From Nemophila menziesii (Eukaryota; Streptophyta; Magnoliopsida; Boraginales; Hydrophyllaceae), in assembly GCA_029959085.1 (NCBI GenBank), contig JARWIR010000002.1:77094224-77158223 (forward strand): a stretch of 64,000 nucleotides of DNA, written 5' to 3'. Shown here in pieces: positions 37,217-48,360 of the stretch; position 1 is the first letter of the stretch; the number at the start of each line of letters is the position of its first letter. The position numbers and the translations under genes are program-made. The notes under the pieces are model-generated. The model was not told the origin of the DNA. It worked only from the letters and a program-made list of their open reading frames with translations, and ran no database searches.

Positions 37217-37560
37217 GGCTCGTTAGTTAAAGGACTCATCTGCAAAAGCTATGGTTAATCTGGAAACTAACTATATAATAGGGAGGATAAGTCAGCTTTA
37301 AAACAAACCCACCCAAATTTTATTGATGTACAATAGGGTGGGGTTATAGTAAAAGCTGCAGCAGAGAGAGTTCAATTTTCGAGAATGTGGAGAAAAAAAA
37401 ACTCAGTTTACTTCTTTTCTTTTTTTTAAAAAAATATCTAGTACTTATTTTCGATGTCTTTTGTTATTATGGAGTTGTTGTATTAACTTGTAATATTCTA
37501 AGCAACACAACATAAAAGCTTCGAAATTTTGGATGATTTTGATCTTGTTATTGTTCTTTG
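37217..37560 (+). other. Probable 3' UTR of the MEI2-like gene
   Basis: AT-rich, non-coding sequence follows the stop. 'TTGTAATATTCTAAG' near 37489 fits a plant far-upstream and cleavage region, but no canonical AATAAA is close. The end is approximate. Confidence 0.35.
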
Positions 37561-37959
37561 CTTTTATATGTATGTATAGGAGTCTTTAAGAACAAAAATG
37601 CAGCTAATGTATTTGCTGCTATGCAAAGGAAAGGGCTTCTTTTGCTTAACATTTTGATGTGATGAATTCTTGTTACATTTATATCATATCTTTTTCTATC
37701 TTTATTTTACTTATCTGCCCTTGCCCTTTTGGATGTGAATGTGTAGTATTTGTTTTCTTGGTTTCTTATATGAGGTAACTTTGTCTATGTGGAACTCACA
37801 AGGAGACAAAGAAAGTGTTATTGACCTTTACTAATTGAGTGATTGATGTGATTTTATAAGTAAATGTTTAATCGATAGCGAGTTTTGTTGGGGTAAATTT
37901 GTACTTCAATCTGAAATTTACTATGATTCAAAATTCTTTTATAAGTTATTTCTGAAATC

Positions 37960-38298
37960 TGTACTTTAATTACCTAAAGGTGTGTAAATGTTCTCCAAAA
38001 ATACTAATGGTGTGCACCGGGTTTTAATAAATCTGGTTAGGATACAATGATGAAGGTCTACGAACCTATCTATTTACATTTTGCACAAATGAAGATAGTC
38101 TAGAATATCTTTAAATTTAAATCACATGTGAAACAAGAGCATATTAGTAAATGTTCAAGCGGTGTAACGAAAGAAATTTAGAATAAGGTAAAAAATTCTA
38201 TTAGAGATAGAGAGAAAGTATCATCAGTTTTTCGTGTGTCGAAACGTTGTTTGTCAATTTATAGTTCTCAAATGTATGTCACTTTTGGTAATAAATAG
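37960..38298. repeat. ~0.9-kb dispersed/tandem repeat, copy 1, left part
   Basis: Contains 'taatggtgtgcaccgg' and then 'aggatacaatgatgaagg', 'acctatctatttac', 'tagtaaatgttcaagcg' and ends at the hAT insertion. The same order is seen at 39630-39930 and 47990-48300. The 8-base ATAAATAG at its end is one half of the hAT target duplication. Confidence 0.7.
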
Positions 38299-39033
38299 GG
38301 GTGAGCAAATTAAAATCCAAACGAATAAAAAACCGGAAAACAAAAAATCACAAATATTCAGTTTGGTATTAAAAAAAAACGATAATTCTGGTTTGGTTTT
38401 CCTATGCAATATTGGATTCTAAGAACCTAATAAAATTCCATACTACTATAAGTAACCTTAATTTTCAGTAATTTAATAGAGCGTAGTGTAATACACCCGT
38501 TTGTAAGAATACTTAGAAAATCATTTTTTACGTGTCCATACACAATGTTCATGAGAAAAGACAACCACCCACTTAAACCCGCTACAACCTCAATAGTTTT
38601 GCAAACACAAAGAAAAAAGTAGACAACTTAACAAGAAATAAATGACAAATTTAATTTAATTTACCATTATTACTCAAAAATTTGCAGTGTTTTTCTATTT
38701 CTCCAGCCGTTCTAGTTGACTTATCCACTCCTATAAAGTTAACAAACAAATACCAAATATATTAACATGTGATTGCAAGAATACATCAAATACATATCAT
38801 AAAACCAAGAAAGTTTTTTAATCGAGAATTTTAGTAGAAGGAGTTTATTACGAGAATGACTTTGATTTCAATTACTATACTAGAAACGAACAAAAATTGA
38901 TCTAATCGAATCGACACTAACTAATTGTATGGTTCGAAATATATGTTCTTAAACTGAACCATCTAGTTTTGATTTCAGATTAAATGCAAAATTAAGTAGA
39001 ATCAAACCATACCCATCCCTATCCCTATCCCTG
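38299..39033. mobile_element. Non-autonomous hAT element (735 bp), perfect 8-bp target duplication
   Basis: ATAAATAG flanks the element exactly at 38291-38298 and 39034-39041. The left end is GGGGTGAGCAAATT. The right end, reverse complemented, is CAGGGATAGGGATAGGGATG followed by GGTATGG, where ATAGGG has slipped into three copies. The sister repeat copy at about 39918 carries a single ATAAATAG followed by TCG, which is the empty site. No coding region inside. Confidence 0.85.
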
Positions 39034-39041
39034 ATAAATAG

Positions 39042-39303
39042 TCACAATTATAATATAATTACGATTTTTCACAGTTAAATCTTTTTTCATGGACTATGAA
39101 AAAGGTATGTAAATGACTATCTAAATATTTATAAACAGTTTAGTAATTTATAAATACTTAAAAAAAGTTTTTTTTTACAAAATTCTCTAACAATAACAAT
39201 TTATAAAATTAAATATGTAATTTTTAATCTCATTTTTACAAACTTTATACTTAAATAATGTCATCTCACGAACCAAATATTTATTAAACTAACTTTCTAT
39301 TTG

Positions 39304-39373
<70 letters not shown>

Positions 39374-40560
39374 TATACATAATGTAAAGTAAACTTAATA
39401 ATTAACATTCCCAATACGTGAGCCGCCGGCCATGTATTTATATCCTATTTGTGAATTCTCTAAACTGAAATGGTTAAATTCATAAAAAAAATATCACCGC
39501 ATTCTACACTTATATAGGTAAACTCATAAAAATATTTATCTAACTACTTCTTTAATAAACTTATTGCGGAAAATATACCCTGATTCGCCGTAACACATTT
39601 AACCATTTTCCTAAAAATACTATTTTACCCCATCTAATGGTGTGCACTGACTATTAATAAATTTGCTTAAGATGCAATGAAATAGATTTATAAACATATC
39701 TATTTAAGCATTTCATAAAAAAAATAGATTACGATGTCTAAAGTTAAATTTATTGAAACAAGAACACTAGATGTTCAAGTTCAACGACATAAGAAATCTA
39801 GAAATAAAATCAAGAATATTTTAAAAAGAAAGAAAGAGAAAATATCAAAATATTTGGTAACTTACTAATGAATGTTGTTGTCTATTTATAGCTTTTAACG
39901 TATGCCTCTTAAGATGATAAATAGTCGAAATCATTAAATATACAAACTTTACCGTTAAATTTTTTCTCATTAATGTTAAAAGATATTTACATTATCTCTA
40001 TTCAAATATATAATTATGAAAAAGATAAATCTTTTTTTCCATAACTTTTATATTTGACTATCATAATTAATTTTATAAATAGTATACTAATTTGAAAACA
40101 CACAATAAATAAATAATTTAGAAAAATCTCCAACACCCACCCACCAATTTTTAAAATTAATTATTATTTATTATGTTTCATTTTTACTAACTTTATGCAT
40201 AAATAATGGAATCTCATGATTTCAATCAATCACTTACTAAATCATATCAAAATAAGTCAGAGTATATCTCATTGAATGGCTTCCTAAATGACTAACTAAA
40301 TATGCTTTCACATAAAAAATAAAGTAAACTTTTATATTTAAAATTTCCGATAGGTTAATTGGCCACGTGTTTGTATCCTATTTGTAAGTTCTTTGAGTGA
40401 AATTGTAAATCTCATAGAAAGAAACACCATAGTCTACACTCATATATGTAATCTTATACATAATATTGGTGTAACTAAATACTTTAACATCTTCCAGTTA
40501 CAAGTTTAAAGAGTTAAAACTCAACATTTTCTTTTCAATTACAAGTCTAAAATATTTTCT
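39042..40560. repeat. ~0.9-kb repeat, rest of copy 1 and copy 2
   Basis: 'cacagttaaat(c/t)ttttttcat' starts copies near 39068 and 39952. 'ccatgtatttatatcctatttgtgaattct' near 39430 matches 'cacgtgtttgtatcctatttgtaagttct' near 40365 and 'tatgtatcctatttgtgagatct' near 47837. After removing the hAT element, the copy 1 to copy 2 spacing is about 889 bp. No gene is seen. Confidence 0.7.
39308..39370. repeat. (TA)n microsatellite
   Basis: About 31 uninterrupted TA units inside repeat copy 1. Confidence 0.95.
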
Positions 40561-40565
40561 TTTGG

Positions 40566-40568
<3 letters not shown>

Positions 40569-40659
<91 letters not shown>

Positions 40660-40660
40660 A
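40569..40660. repeat. (TA)n microsatellite ending in (CA)n
   Basis: About 40 TA units followed by ACACACACA. The Ile/Tyr ORF over it is an artefact. Confidence 0.95.
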
Positions 40661-41153
40661 ATATCACATGTGGTATACTTTTCTTATTGAACCCAAGGAA
40701 TTGATATTTCAAGTTTCCAAGTTGAGTTTCTACTAGGAGTGATAACATATCCACTAATATTTTCAACACCGAATTTCTCGCAAGACCTTTCGTTGAATGA
40801 TCAACTATTTTTTCACTTCACTTAACATAATCGATCGTAATTACTTCATGTTAGAAAATAACCTCTTTTATAGGTTGTTTTAATGTGATAAATATTTAAG
40901 TGTTTAAGTGTTAAATTCATAATCTTGTATAATCTTACTTGCAACATGAATTAATTTTGGATTGATATTATTTTGTATTTGATTTTGCATGATAAGTGTA
41001 TGTGTATATTAAATCCTAGAGTAGACTATATGAGATTTGTTTTAAGTTGTGCTTTGGGAATATTTTCTAGATTCTACCTGCTGCGTTTACCTAAAAGGGG
41101 CCTTTGTTTTAATTTTACTTTGTCGGAACGACAAAGGTTTGAGTTGGGGATCT
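40661..41153. other. Intergenic, no gene seen
   Basis: AT-rich. It leads into the LTR-like repeat at 41154. A short inverted pair, CCTTTGTTTTAATT and 'ttgtcggaacgacaaagg', lies at 41101-41140. Confidence 0.4.
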
Positions 41154-42935
41154 TGATGTCTCCCTATTTGTTCTAAATATTAGCCCTTTGGAGACATCAT
41201 TTTAGGTGAATAATTGACTTATTAGCTAGACTTGTATGCATATTTCGTCTTATTGCACTTTCTCCCCTTTGAATTAGACTATTTGCATTTTTAGAGCTTT
41301 TGTGCGTTAATTTGATGATTTTTTGTGCAAAGTTAGTATGTTCTCAAATTTCAATGCAAGGTGGAGAAGTGAGAATTAGAGTCTTAGCTTATTTTGAGTG
41401 TATTAGGAAGTATTTGAGTTGAGTTTCTAATTTAGGGTGCACTTTCCTATTTCTAGTCTTGAATTATTGATTTATTATTTTTAAAGCATATGCGATTTAA
41501 TTATTTATTTAATGTGAAGCTTTAAAAGCTATATGGTAATTAATTAGAGACCAAGTCAAGTCAAAGAAGTAAAGGAAAGAGATTTACATGAAAATAAGAA
41601 GATTAAGAAGGATATATGCAAAGAAGGAAAAGATAAAGCTGTCTTATGAATCTGAAATTCCAGCCACGTTTCAAAGACGAGTCCATAAATTAAGATTGGA
41701 TAGTAATTTGGGCGAATGGTCTGCACCACTGGAAAGAGCTTTCCGAGACAAGCGGTTTCGACTATTGGAACGCCTCAAACGGATAAGTATTGAGAGAGAT
41801 ATGACCAAAACAAATCAGCAGCGGAATCTTACCTTTCCTAGATTTTAGGGTTACGAATTAAAGAGTTCTTGACTGGTCTTCCACTCCAAGTAAATTCGAC
41901 CTAGGTCTTCCTAACACCTATAAATACACCCCTTAGCCTCCTCTTTTACACACACTTCATATAATTATCAAAGAGGCTTAAGGATTCAAGTCAGAGCAAG
42001 CAGGAAGGAAGAAAGCTAAGAGCTGGAGCAGTCATCTTCTCCAATTCAAAGCCAAACCCAACCTCTTCAGTAGGTTTTATTCATTTTCTTTCTGTAAAAC
42101 ATTCTGTATTTTAATTTCATTGCTTTAGTTTTATTTTCTGTTATGAGCTAAACTTCTTAAGTTCTTGAGAATCGCTATATGGGTTGAACCTTAATTTTTT
42201 AATTGATGTTTTCTGATTTGGGATTTTTATAATTCAATTCGAATTGAGTAATTTAGTATTGTTTATTATCGTAAGTTAATTTCACTATTATTGACGTCTC
42301 GAATCAAGGGTAGGTTTGAGTAATTAGGCTATTCACTTTGGTGGGGAAGTGATCATCTTGACAGGGGGTTTAATTACAGACATAGGTAATAAACGTAAGA
42401 TAGAAATTAGTGATCCTGACGGACTTAGTTAATCTTATAGCCAATTGGGTAGAGAACCTGACATTTGAAATTGGATTATGATCGCCCTGACGGGGTTTGT
42501 AACATCTGAGAATAACTCCTAAGTCCACCCTGACGGGGGTTAGGAGAATCTAGAATCCCGACTATTACTAGTTACTAATTTGTCCCATAGAAGAAGCATT
42601 GATTAAGTTGATTTTGGTGAAACCTGGCGTGACTCAAGTACTATTTTCTCGTCTTTTAGTCTCTTCATATTTAATTTCTTGCATTAGTTTTAATTTAATT
42701 TAATATTTACTTTATTTGCACTTTAGTCCTTTAAACAAAAACCAAACAAAAATTTATCTCTTTACTTTTAATTTTCATGCAAGCAACTATTTCCATTTAT
42801 TGCATAACACTTTAGTCTTACCTAATCCGTCCCTGAGATTGAAATCCCGTTTACCGGATATTACTTGGACGACCCGTACACTTGCGGTACGTGTCTTGCC
42901 TTTTTAGGTGTGTTTATTTAGAACACACTACGAGA
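41154..42935 (+). mobile_element. Gypsy-type LTR-like repeat, plus strand
   Basis: Begins TGATGTCTCCCTATTTG, like the inverse of the solo LTR end at 12382. It shares with that copy 'tgcactttcctattt', 'ttatttaatgtgaagctttaaa', 'agctttccgagacaagcgg' and the TATAAATACACC box (41919-41931). A downstream transcribed-type leader (gagcaagcaggaaggaag) and a GACCCGTACACTTGCGGT end near 42868 follow. The right boundary is uncertain; 'gacaccaca' near 42933 is one candidate CA end. It is non-coding. It could be a solo LTR or the 5' LTR of an element whose interior is lost. Confidence 0.55.
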
Positions 42936-43282
42936 CACCACATGTATTTTATACTTTCTGAATATTATTTTGACAAACGAGAACCTAAGACCAAAGAACA
43001 AATACTTAGTAAAATCAGTACACTAAATAAAGTTCAAATTCAGTTTCAATATCAAACAAACAACTTACAATCCAAAACACAAACCCTTCTAGGCAAAACC
43101 AATCCAAAATAAAGTCCATAAAGTCCACTTAACCCCTTCTGGGTAAACACTAAATGTGCACAAAAACCAAAAAAACCACAAAAACCACCAAACATAATCT
43201 AAAGTTATACAATTGATGATCAAAAGTAAATGCATAAACTAAAAAAACCAACTTAAACAAAAACACGAACAACCAACAATAT
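42936..43282. other. Spacer, no gene seen
   Basis: A-rich sequence with 'aaaaccaaaaaaaccacaaaaacc' composition. No ORF is supportable. Confidence 0.4.
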
Positions 43283-43829
43283 TCAAGCCACAGACTCATC
43301 GGGCTCCTCATCAAACTTGAAATACTTAGGCGAAATCATCCCCATCGGCAGCAACCATTTGACCTTCCTCCTCTTTGGTGTTAGACTGTCTTCCCCTTCC
43401 GAACTAGATTCAACCAGTACTATTTCTTCACCGTGAGGTAATGGAACGGTTTTGGTTTTCACCTTCTCGCGAACAACATTAGGATCGATTCTGACAATCC
43501 ACCTACACACCCTGGGATTTGACTCTTATAGGTCTTTTGTTTGGGGCAGTTCCTTAGTGGAGCAGTGTTAGACACGCCTGAGACTTCTAAAAACCGGTTA
43601 AAAAAGAGTCAATGTACTAAGATAGTTACTAATATACTACTAATAAAAAATAGCAAAAAATATATGTATTTAAAAATATGTTTGAACACCCATAAAAGGA
43701 AAATTTAATAAAAATCTATTGTTTAGAAATCTATTACGTACTATTTGATGAAAGCAAAGGTAAAAACTTACTCTTTTTTCCCTTGTCCAATTGACCTTGT
43801 TGACCTGCCATTTGATCGTTGTTGTTCTT
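43283..43829 (-). CDS. Hypothetical two-exon small protein (doubtful)
   Basis: A minus-strand ATG at 43829 (forward 43814-43816 region of 'gcc atttgatc') opens MAGQQGQLDKGKK and runs into a good GTAAGT donor. A later AG acceptor in 'CCTATAAG' near 43528 would continue in frame as SNPRVCRWIVRIDPNVV and onward to the stop at 43283. The product of about 90 residues is basic in the middle (PKRRKVKW, a possible nuclear signal) and acidic at the end (FDEEPDESVA). I do not recognise the family. It lies next to a GRF zinc-finger relic on the same strand, so it may be a passenger of the same transposon. Exon choice is tentative. Confidence 0.3.
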
Positions 43830-44414
43830 TAACAATGAGTTAAGACTCTCGCTTGAGATTTTAAATGTTAAGGGGAATTACTAAGTGAAAGGTATATATA
43901 GACTAAGGGGGTATGCATAATTATTAAAACTTCTACTCGGTTTTGTATACCCAATGCACTTTTAGCACTACCCGAGAAAACTAATAAATACACATGCAAA
44001 AACGTTTCATATTCCTGTCTTGAAACTACGATCTTCATTAAAAGAATTAATTTTTCTAGATAATAAAAATAAAAATAAAAATAAAAAAGACTTGTAGGAG
44101 CCACACAGGTTTGATAATATAACGTAAGGGGCCATATTGTAAATCATATCAAACATATAGGGCCATAGGGTAACAAACATAACATTTAAGGGGCCAAATC
44201 TTCACCTTTGCCACTACGTTTCTTATCAGCAAAATCTCAGATAAACAAATACTCTTCAGAAATTTAATCCGACCAACACACATTTTTCCAGAATACAAAA
44301 TTACAAAAGAACATCGTCTAATCAAAACAAAACCCAGAAAAGCAAAAAAAAAAACGCCTGAAACATACAAACATCAAGAACACCTAAACAACACTAAAAA
44401 CACAAGAACCTGGC

Positions 44415-44774
44415 CTAGTACATCTTAGCGACTATAAAACCTAACAAAAAATAGAAAAAAATATGCCATATCTTGGGATTTTTACCTTTTACGGATTTCA
44501 GAAATTCGATTTCATCTTCTTTTCGCGACAACGATCTAAGCAAACCAGTAATCACCACTCTCCCTCTCGAGCATATGGGAGGATCTAACCAGGCGAAGAA
44601 GGAACACTTTCTCTCCGATGCCTGAAACTTCGAGCACCCGAGAAACCGCCGTCCTGGGTCTGTATCCATCCACGAAGTGCTCACCTTGCAACGTAAACCA
44701 CAATAGCATACCCATTCCTACTTACCTGGGTCAGGCATCAGAGATGATGTCGTCGTGTTTCTCGAACCGGCCAT
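44415..44774 (-). pseudogene. GRF-type zinc-finger ORF with one in-frame stop
   Basis: From ATG 44774 the frame reads 18 codons (MAGSRNTTTSSLMPDPGK), meets TAG at 44720-44718, and continues without shift as EWVCYCGLRCKVSTSWMDTD, then PGRRFLGCSKF, CSFFAWLDPP and a C-terminal hydrophobic segment (IWHIFFYFLLGFIVAKMY) to a stop at 44415. CYCG, S-W, NPGRRF-like and GC plus the later Cys match the GRF zinc finger. Plant ORFs of about 120 residues with one GRF finger, a short coiled region and a membrane anchor are common and often repeat-associated. Cysteines are C-x-C, C and C. A single base change separates it from a full ORF, so recent loss or readthrough is possible. Confidence 0.65.
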
Positions 44775-45344
44775 CAGAGATGAAGAACTAAGGTGAAGAG
44801 GCAAAGAGAGAAGAAGAACGGGATTGGGAAAGCGGGCGCCGCGTTGGAAAAAAACTTTCAGATGAGGATGTCTTCATGCCTAGGTGGAACAGACGTGGCG
44901 GTGAGGTGCCGTTGATATGGCGCCAGATGGCATTGACTAACAGTCAACTAACAGAAAATGGAAAAAAAGGCTAACGGTGACAAAAAGAATTTATTATAAG
45001 ACGTTTTGTGACAAAAAAAAGAGATAAAGGGCGGCTAGCGCACTTTGACCAAACATAAAGGATATCACGGGGGCCCACCCTTTATATTTTTTAGTAGTTT
45101 AATGTAGTGCAGCCCATCAGTTTATAAGAGCAATATTGCTAGCATTAGTTTGATTTTAGACATCGCAAAATCTATCTGAAATTAAAGCAACGAAAGATCT
45201 CAGAACTAGAAAACGGGAAAATAAAGGTTATGGTAATAAAAAGGAATTGTCTTGTGCTATGATTTAGATTAATAATAATTGTCTATATATTACTAATAAT
45301 TAATAATTATAGTATTTAAATAGATTATACTGTAATATAATTAT
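44775..45344. other. Spacer, no gene seen
   Basis: GC-richer 44800-44950, with 'agacgtggcggtgaggtgccg' and 'cattgactaacagtcaacta' wording similar to the leader side of such GRF ORFs. It then becomes AT-rich. Confidence 0.4.
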
Positions 45345-46607
45345 TGATTATCTACATTCCCATAATGAAATGGAAGAAGGGAATTATAGAATAGAAGAAG
45401 GAAGAGAGGAAGGTGAAGAGAAAGCCAAGAGGAAACTTTATTTATCTTTTTACATATATCTGTTCTTGTTTACATACTAATATATAATACAATTCATATA
45501 ACGGTAATAAACCGTTCAACTATTCTACTTTCAAATACAAATTCAACTATTCTACTTTCAAATACAAATTAATATTCTATTCCCGCCTAACTTAATATTT
45601 CATAAACCTATTACAAAGTCATAACATTGCCTTACCCTATTTCAAGAACCTTGCCTTCAAGGTTCTGCTAATAAAAATCATCTGCAAAGTTCTAAATTAT
45701 TCCTAAAATTTGATAATATTAAAGAAGGTACAATGGAAATTTTGTTGAGAGAATAATTGATCCTGAAATTCAAATGAAATACATTGACAGTTATTTTCAC
45801 CAACATCTTTTAAGCAGGCCTTCTTCCCAAATATTTGATATTTAATGACAATATTGTCATATATTTGTTCATCATCTAAGGCTTCCATAATAAACAGTGG
45901 TGTTTCTAAAACATGATTCTTTATATTTGACACTGCCAAAGTTTTGACATCTACATCATTATGTTGATCTAAATATTCCATAACAATATTCTCCACATCA
46001 TTACTTCTTTGCATAAATCGAATTTTCAATGATCGAACAAATTCTTCCCAACTCTGAAATAGAAATATATTGTTTATTTGTTGAAACCACTATAGAGCCG
46101 GACCATCCATGTGAAAAGAAGCCAGATTCAATCGACGGCGGTCATCAACATTTTTATGAATTGTAAAGAAATAATTTGCTTGTAAAACCCAATCATCTGG
46201 ATCACTACCATCAAAACGTTAAAATTTGAGATGATCAATTTCTCATAAGTTTCTGAGTACTGCATCCATGGATTGATAACCAGGTCGAACATCTATGGTT
46301 CGATGAAAGCACTAATGCAATGAATAGCTTAAATACATTACAATAATGGAATGAAATAAGGGAATTATAGAATAGAAGAAGGAAGATAGGAAGGAGAAGA
46401 GAAAGCCAAGAGGAAACTTTATTTATCTTTTTACATATATCTGTTCTTGTTTACATACTAATATATAATACAATTCATATAACGGTAATAAATTGTTCAA
46501 CTATTCTACTTTCAAATACAAATTCAACTATTCTACTTTCAAATACAAATTAATATTCTATTCCCGCCTAACTTAATATTTCCTAAACCTATTACAAAGT
46601 CATAACA
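45345..46607 (-). mobile_element. Gag-only Ty3/gypsy LTR element with near-identical LTRs
   Basis: Two direct copies of about 280 bp, 45345-45626 and 46321-46607, are nearly identical from 'gggaattatagaatagaag' to 'ttacaaagtcataaca'. On the minus strand each starts TGTTATGACTTTG. The 690-bp interior encodes a gag fragment. A purine-rich stretch and AACCTTGAAGGCAAGGTT lie next to the left LTR, as expected before the 3' LTR. No protease, reverse transcriptase or integrase is present. No clear target duplication was found, so the outer boundaries may be off by a few bases. Confidence 0.75.
45703..46270 (-). pseudogene. Retrotransposon gag fragment (Retrotrans_gag-like)
   Basis: Read on the minus strand from about 46230, the interior gives RFDGSDPDDWVLQANYFFTI, then RRRLNLASFHMDGPAL, a stop, WFQQINNIF, and SWEEFVRSLKIRFMQRSND. 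This is the classic plant gag core (FDG..P..W......F......D..R...A.F.M.G.A..W.Q.......SW..F...L..RF). At least three in-frame stops (one before RFDG, one after PAL, one upstream) interrupt it. The last part, 46029-45703, is open for 108 codons. The wild-type family protein forms the particle shell; this copy is non-functional or translated only in pieces. Confidence 0.65.
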
Positions 46608-46639
46608 TCTTGCTTTACAATGAAAGGGCGCGCGAGTGA

Positions 46640-47205
46640 ATGGCTTGGACCGCTTAGTAATAATACTTACAAAACCATTTATGTTTCCATGCACAATGTC
46701 CATGAACAGACGATCGTCCACATGAAACAGGAACAACCTCAACGTTTTTGCAAACACAAGGAGAAGAATCAAAAAGAAGCAAATGACAAACCAAAATTAA
46801 TCTACCATTATCACTCTAAAACATTTATAGCCTAAATTCCTTTAGATTTCTTCAGTTGTTCCAGCTGGTTTTTTTCACTCCTATCAAGTTAACAAATAAA
46901 AGCAACAAATATTAACATGTAATTCCATGACTTCATCAAATACATATATAGAACACCAAGGAAGTTTTTTAGTAAAGATTGTAGTAAATGTATTTTACTA
47001 TGAAGAGTGGATTTGATTTTAATTGCAACCCCATAATCACACAAAATCTATTTTCATCGAACCAAAACCTGTTAATACCGAACAAACACTAATGTACAAT
47101 TCAAAGTATGTATTCCTAAAATCTAAATTATCTGCTTTCGCTCCTGATTTTAGCGAAAAATCGAGATAAATCAAACCATGCTCATCCCTACTAACACAGA
47201 CACAG
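46640..47205. mobile_element. Second copy of the 38299 hAT element, right part
   Basis: Wording from 'tccatgcacaatgtccatga' through 'gttttttagtaaagatt' to 'aaatcaaaccatgctcatcccta' parallels 38540-39025 in order. It is followed by the same ~0.9-kb repeat, as at the first copy, which implies that hAT plus flank were duplicated together. The left part is missing beyond the gag-only element's LTR. Confidence 0.6.
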
Positions 47206-48360
47206 TCATAAAAGGGCTATGCCCTTTCACAGTTAAATTTTTTCTCATTAATTGTGAGAAGGTATGTAAATTAATATTCAAATATATACATTTATGAATG
47301 GTATAATAACCCTTCATTTATATAGTGGACTTTAACAATTAACATTATAAATAGTTCATTAATTTATAGACACCTAATAAAAATATAATCTCAAAAAATT
47401 CTCTAACAATATTCCACCAATTTTTAAAATTAAAAGTTTCATTTCTTGTCTTGTTTTTACCAAATTTATGAATAAATAACGTCATCTCTCAATTTGAACC
47501 AAACATTTAGTGAATCATATCAAACTAAGTCAAGGTGTCCTATTTGATGTATCATTGAACTAACTATATACTAGTATCAGACGTATAGAGTAATGATATG
47601 TAACATTTAAATTTATATCATCCAAATACCACCCAATGGCGTGGCATGAATTAGTTAGTTATAAATCATTAGTATATTTATTTTCTTGATTTAATTAAAG
47701 ATTTATAACCAACCAATTGACACCATGTCACTGGGTGGTATTTGGGTGATATAAATTTGAATGGTATATATATCATTACTCTAAAGTAAATTTAACTTTG
47801 ATGTTCAAATTTCCCAACACGTGCGCGCCATATATATGTATCCTATTTGTGAGATCTCTGGAGTGAAACCTTTAAAGTTATAGAAGGTAGCACCAATTTT
47901 TACACTCATATAGGTAATCTCATAGAGAATATCCATCTACCTAATTCTTTTATGTACTCCGATTTACCCAACACACGTAACTGTTTTCATAATACTAGTT
48001 TTTTAGTACATCTAATAGTGTGCAAAAGGTATTAACAATTTTCTTAGGATACAATGAGAGGGATCTACAACCTATCTATCTAGGTTTTGCACAAAAAAAG
48101 TATAAATCGTAGTGTCTAATAATTTAAATTAAGTGAAATAAGAATATTAGATGTTCAAGTTCTACATCACAAGAAATCTAGAATATATGAGAGAGAGAGA
48201 GAGTATGCCTAGTTTTGGGAAAAATTCGAATAAATATTGTTGAATATTCATAGTTGTGTAACATATGTTTATTAGGGTGATAATTAGTTAAAACCATTAC
48301 TTAAATCTTTTCTCATTGGCGAATGTTAGTCATGAGTTGAAAGATTCACCCAACGATTAG
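47206..48360. repeat. ~0.9-kb repeat, copy 3
   Basis: Contains 'cacagttaaattttttctcat' (47239), 'tatgtatcctatttgtgagatct' (47837), 'taatagtgtgcaaaagg' (48010), 'aggatacaatgagaggg' (48049) and 'atgttcaagttctacatcacaagaaatctag' (48151), in the same order as copies 1 and 2. It is interrupted by the MITE at 47586. Confidence 0.7.
47586..47783. mobile_element. MITE (198 bp) with ~85-bp terminal inverted repeats
   Basis: The left arm TAGAGTAATGATATG... and the right arm ...ATCATTACTCTA are inverted copies. They remain complementary through 'tttatatca(t/c)ccaaataccaccca' to 'ttagt(t)ataaatc', leaving a loop of about 30 bp. Sister repeat copies near 39380 and 40320 lack this segment, giving an empty site. 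A transcript would fold into one long hairpin. Confidence 0.75.

Noticed and set aside
40569..40769. Minus-strand ORF with a long Ile/Tyr run
   Set aside because: It is a translation of a TA microsatellite.
41588..41848. 86-codon basic ORF
   Set aside because: It lies inside the LTR-like repeat, and the sister copy at 10843-12382 does not keep it open.
46539..46772. 77-codon minus-strand ORF
   Set aside because: It starts in the hAT fragment and runs into the 5' LTR of the gag-only element; no domain.
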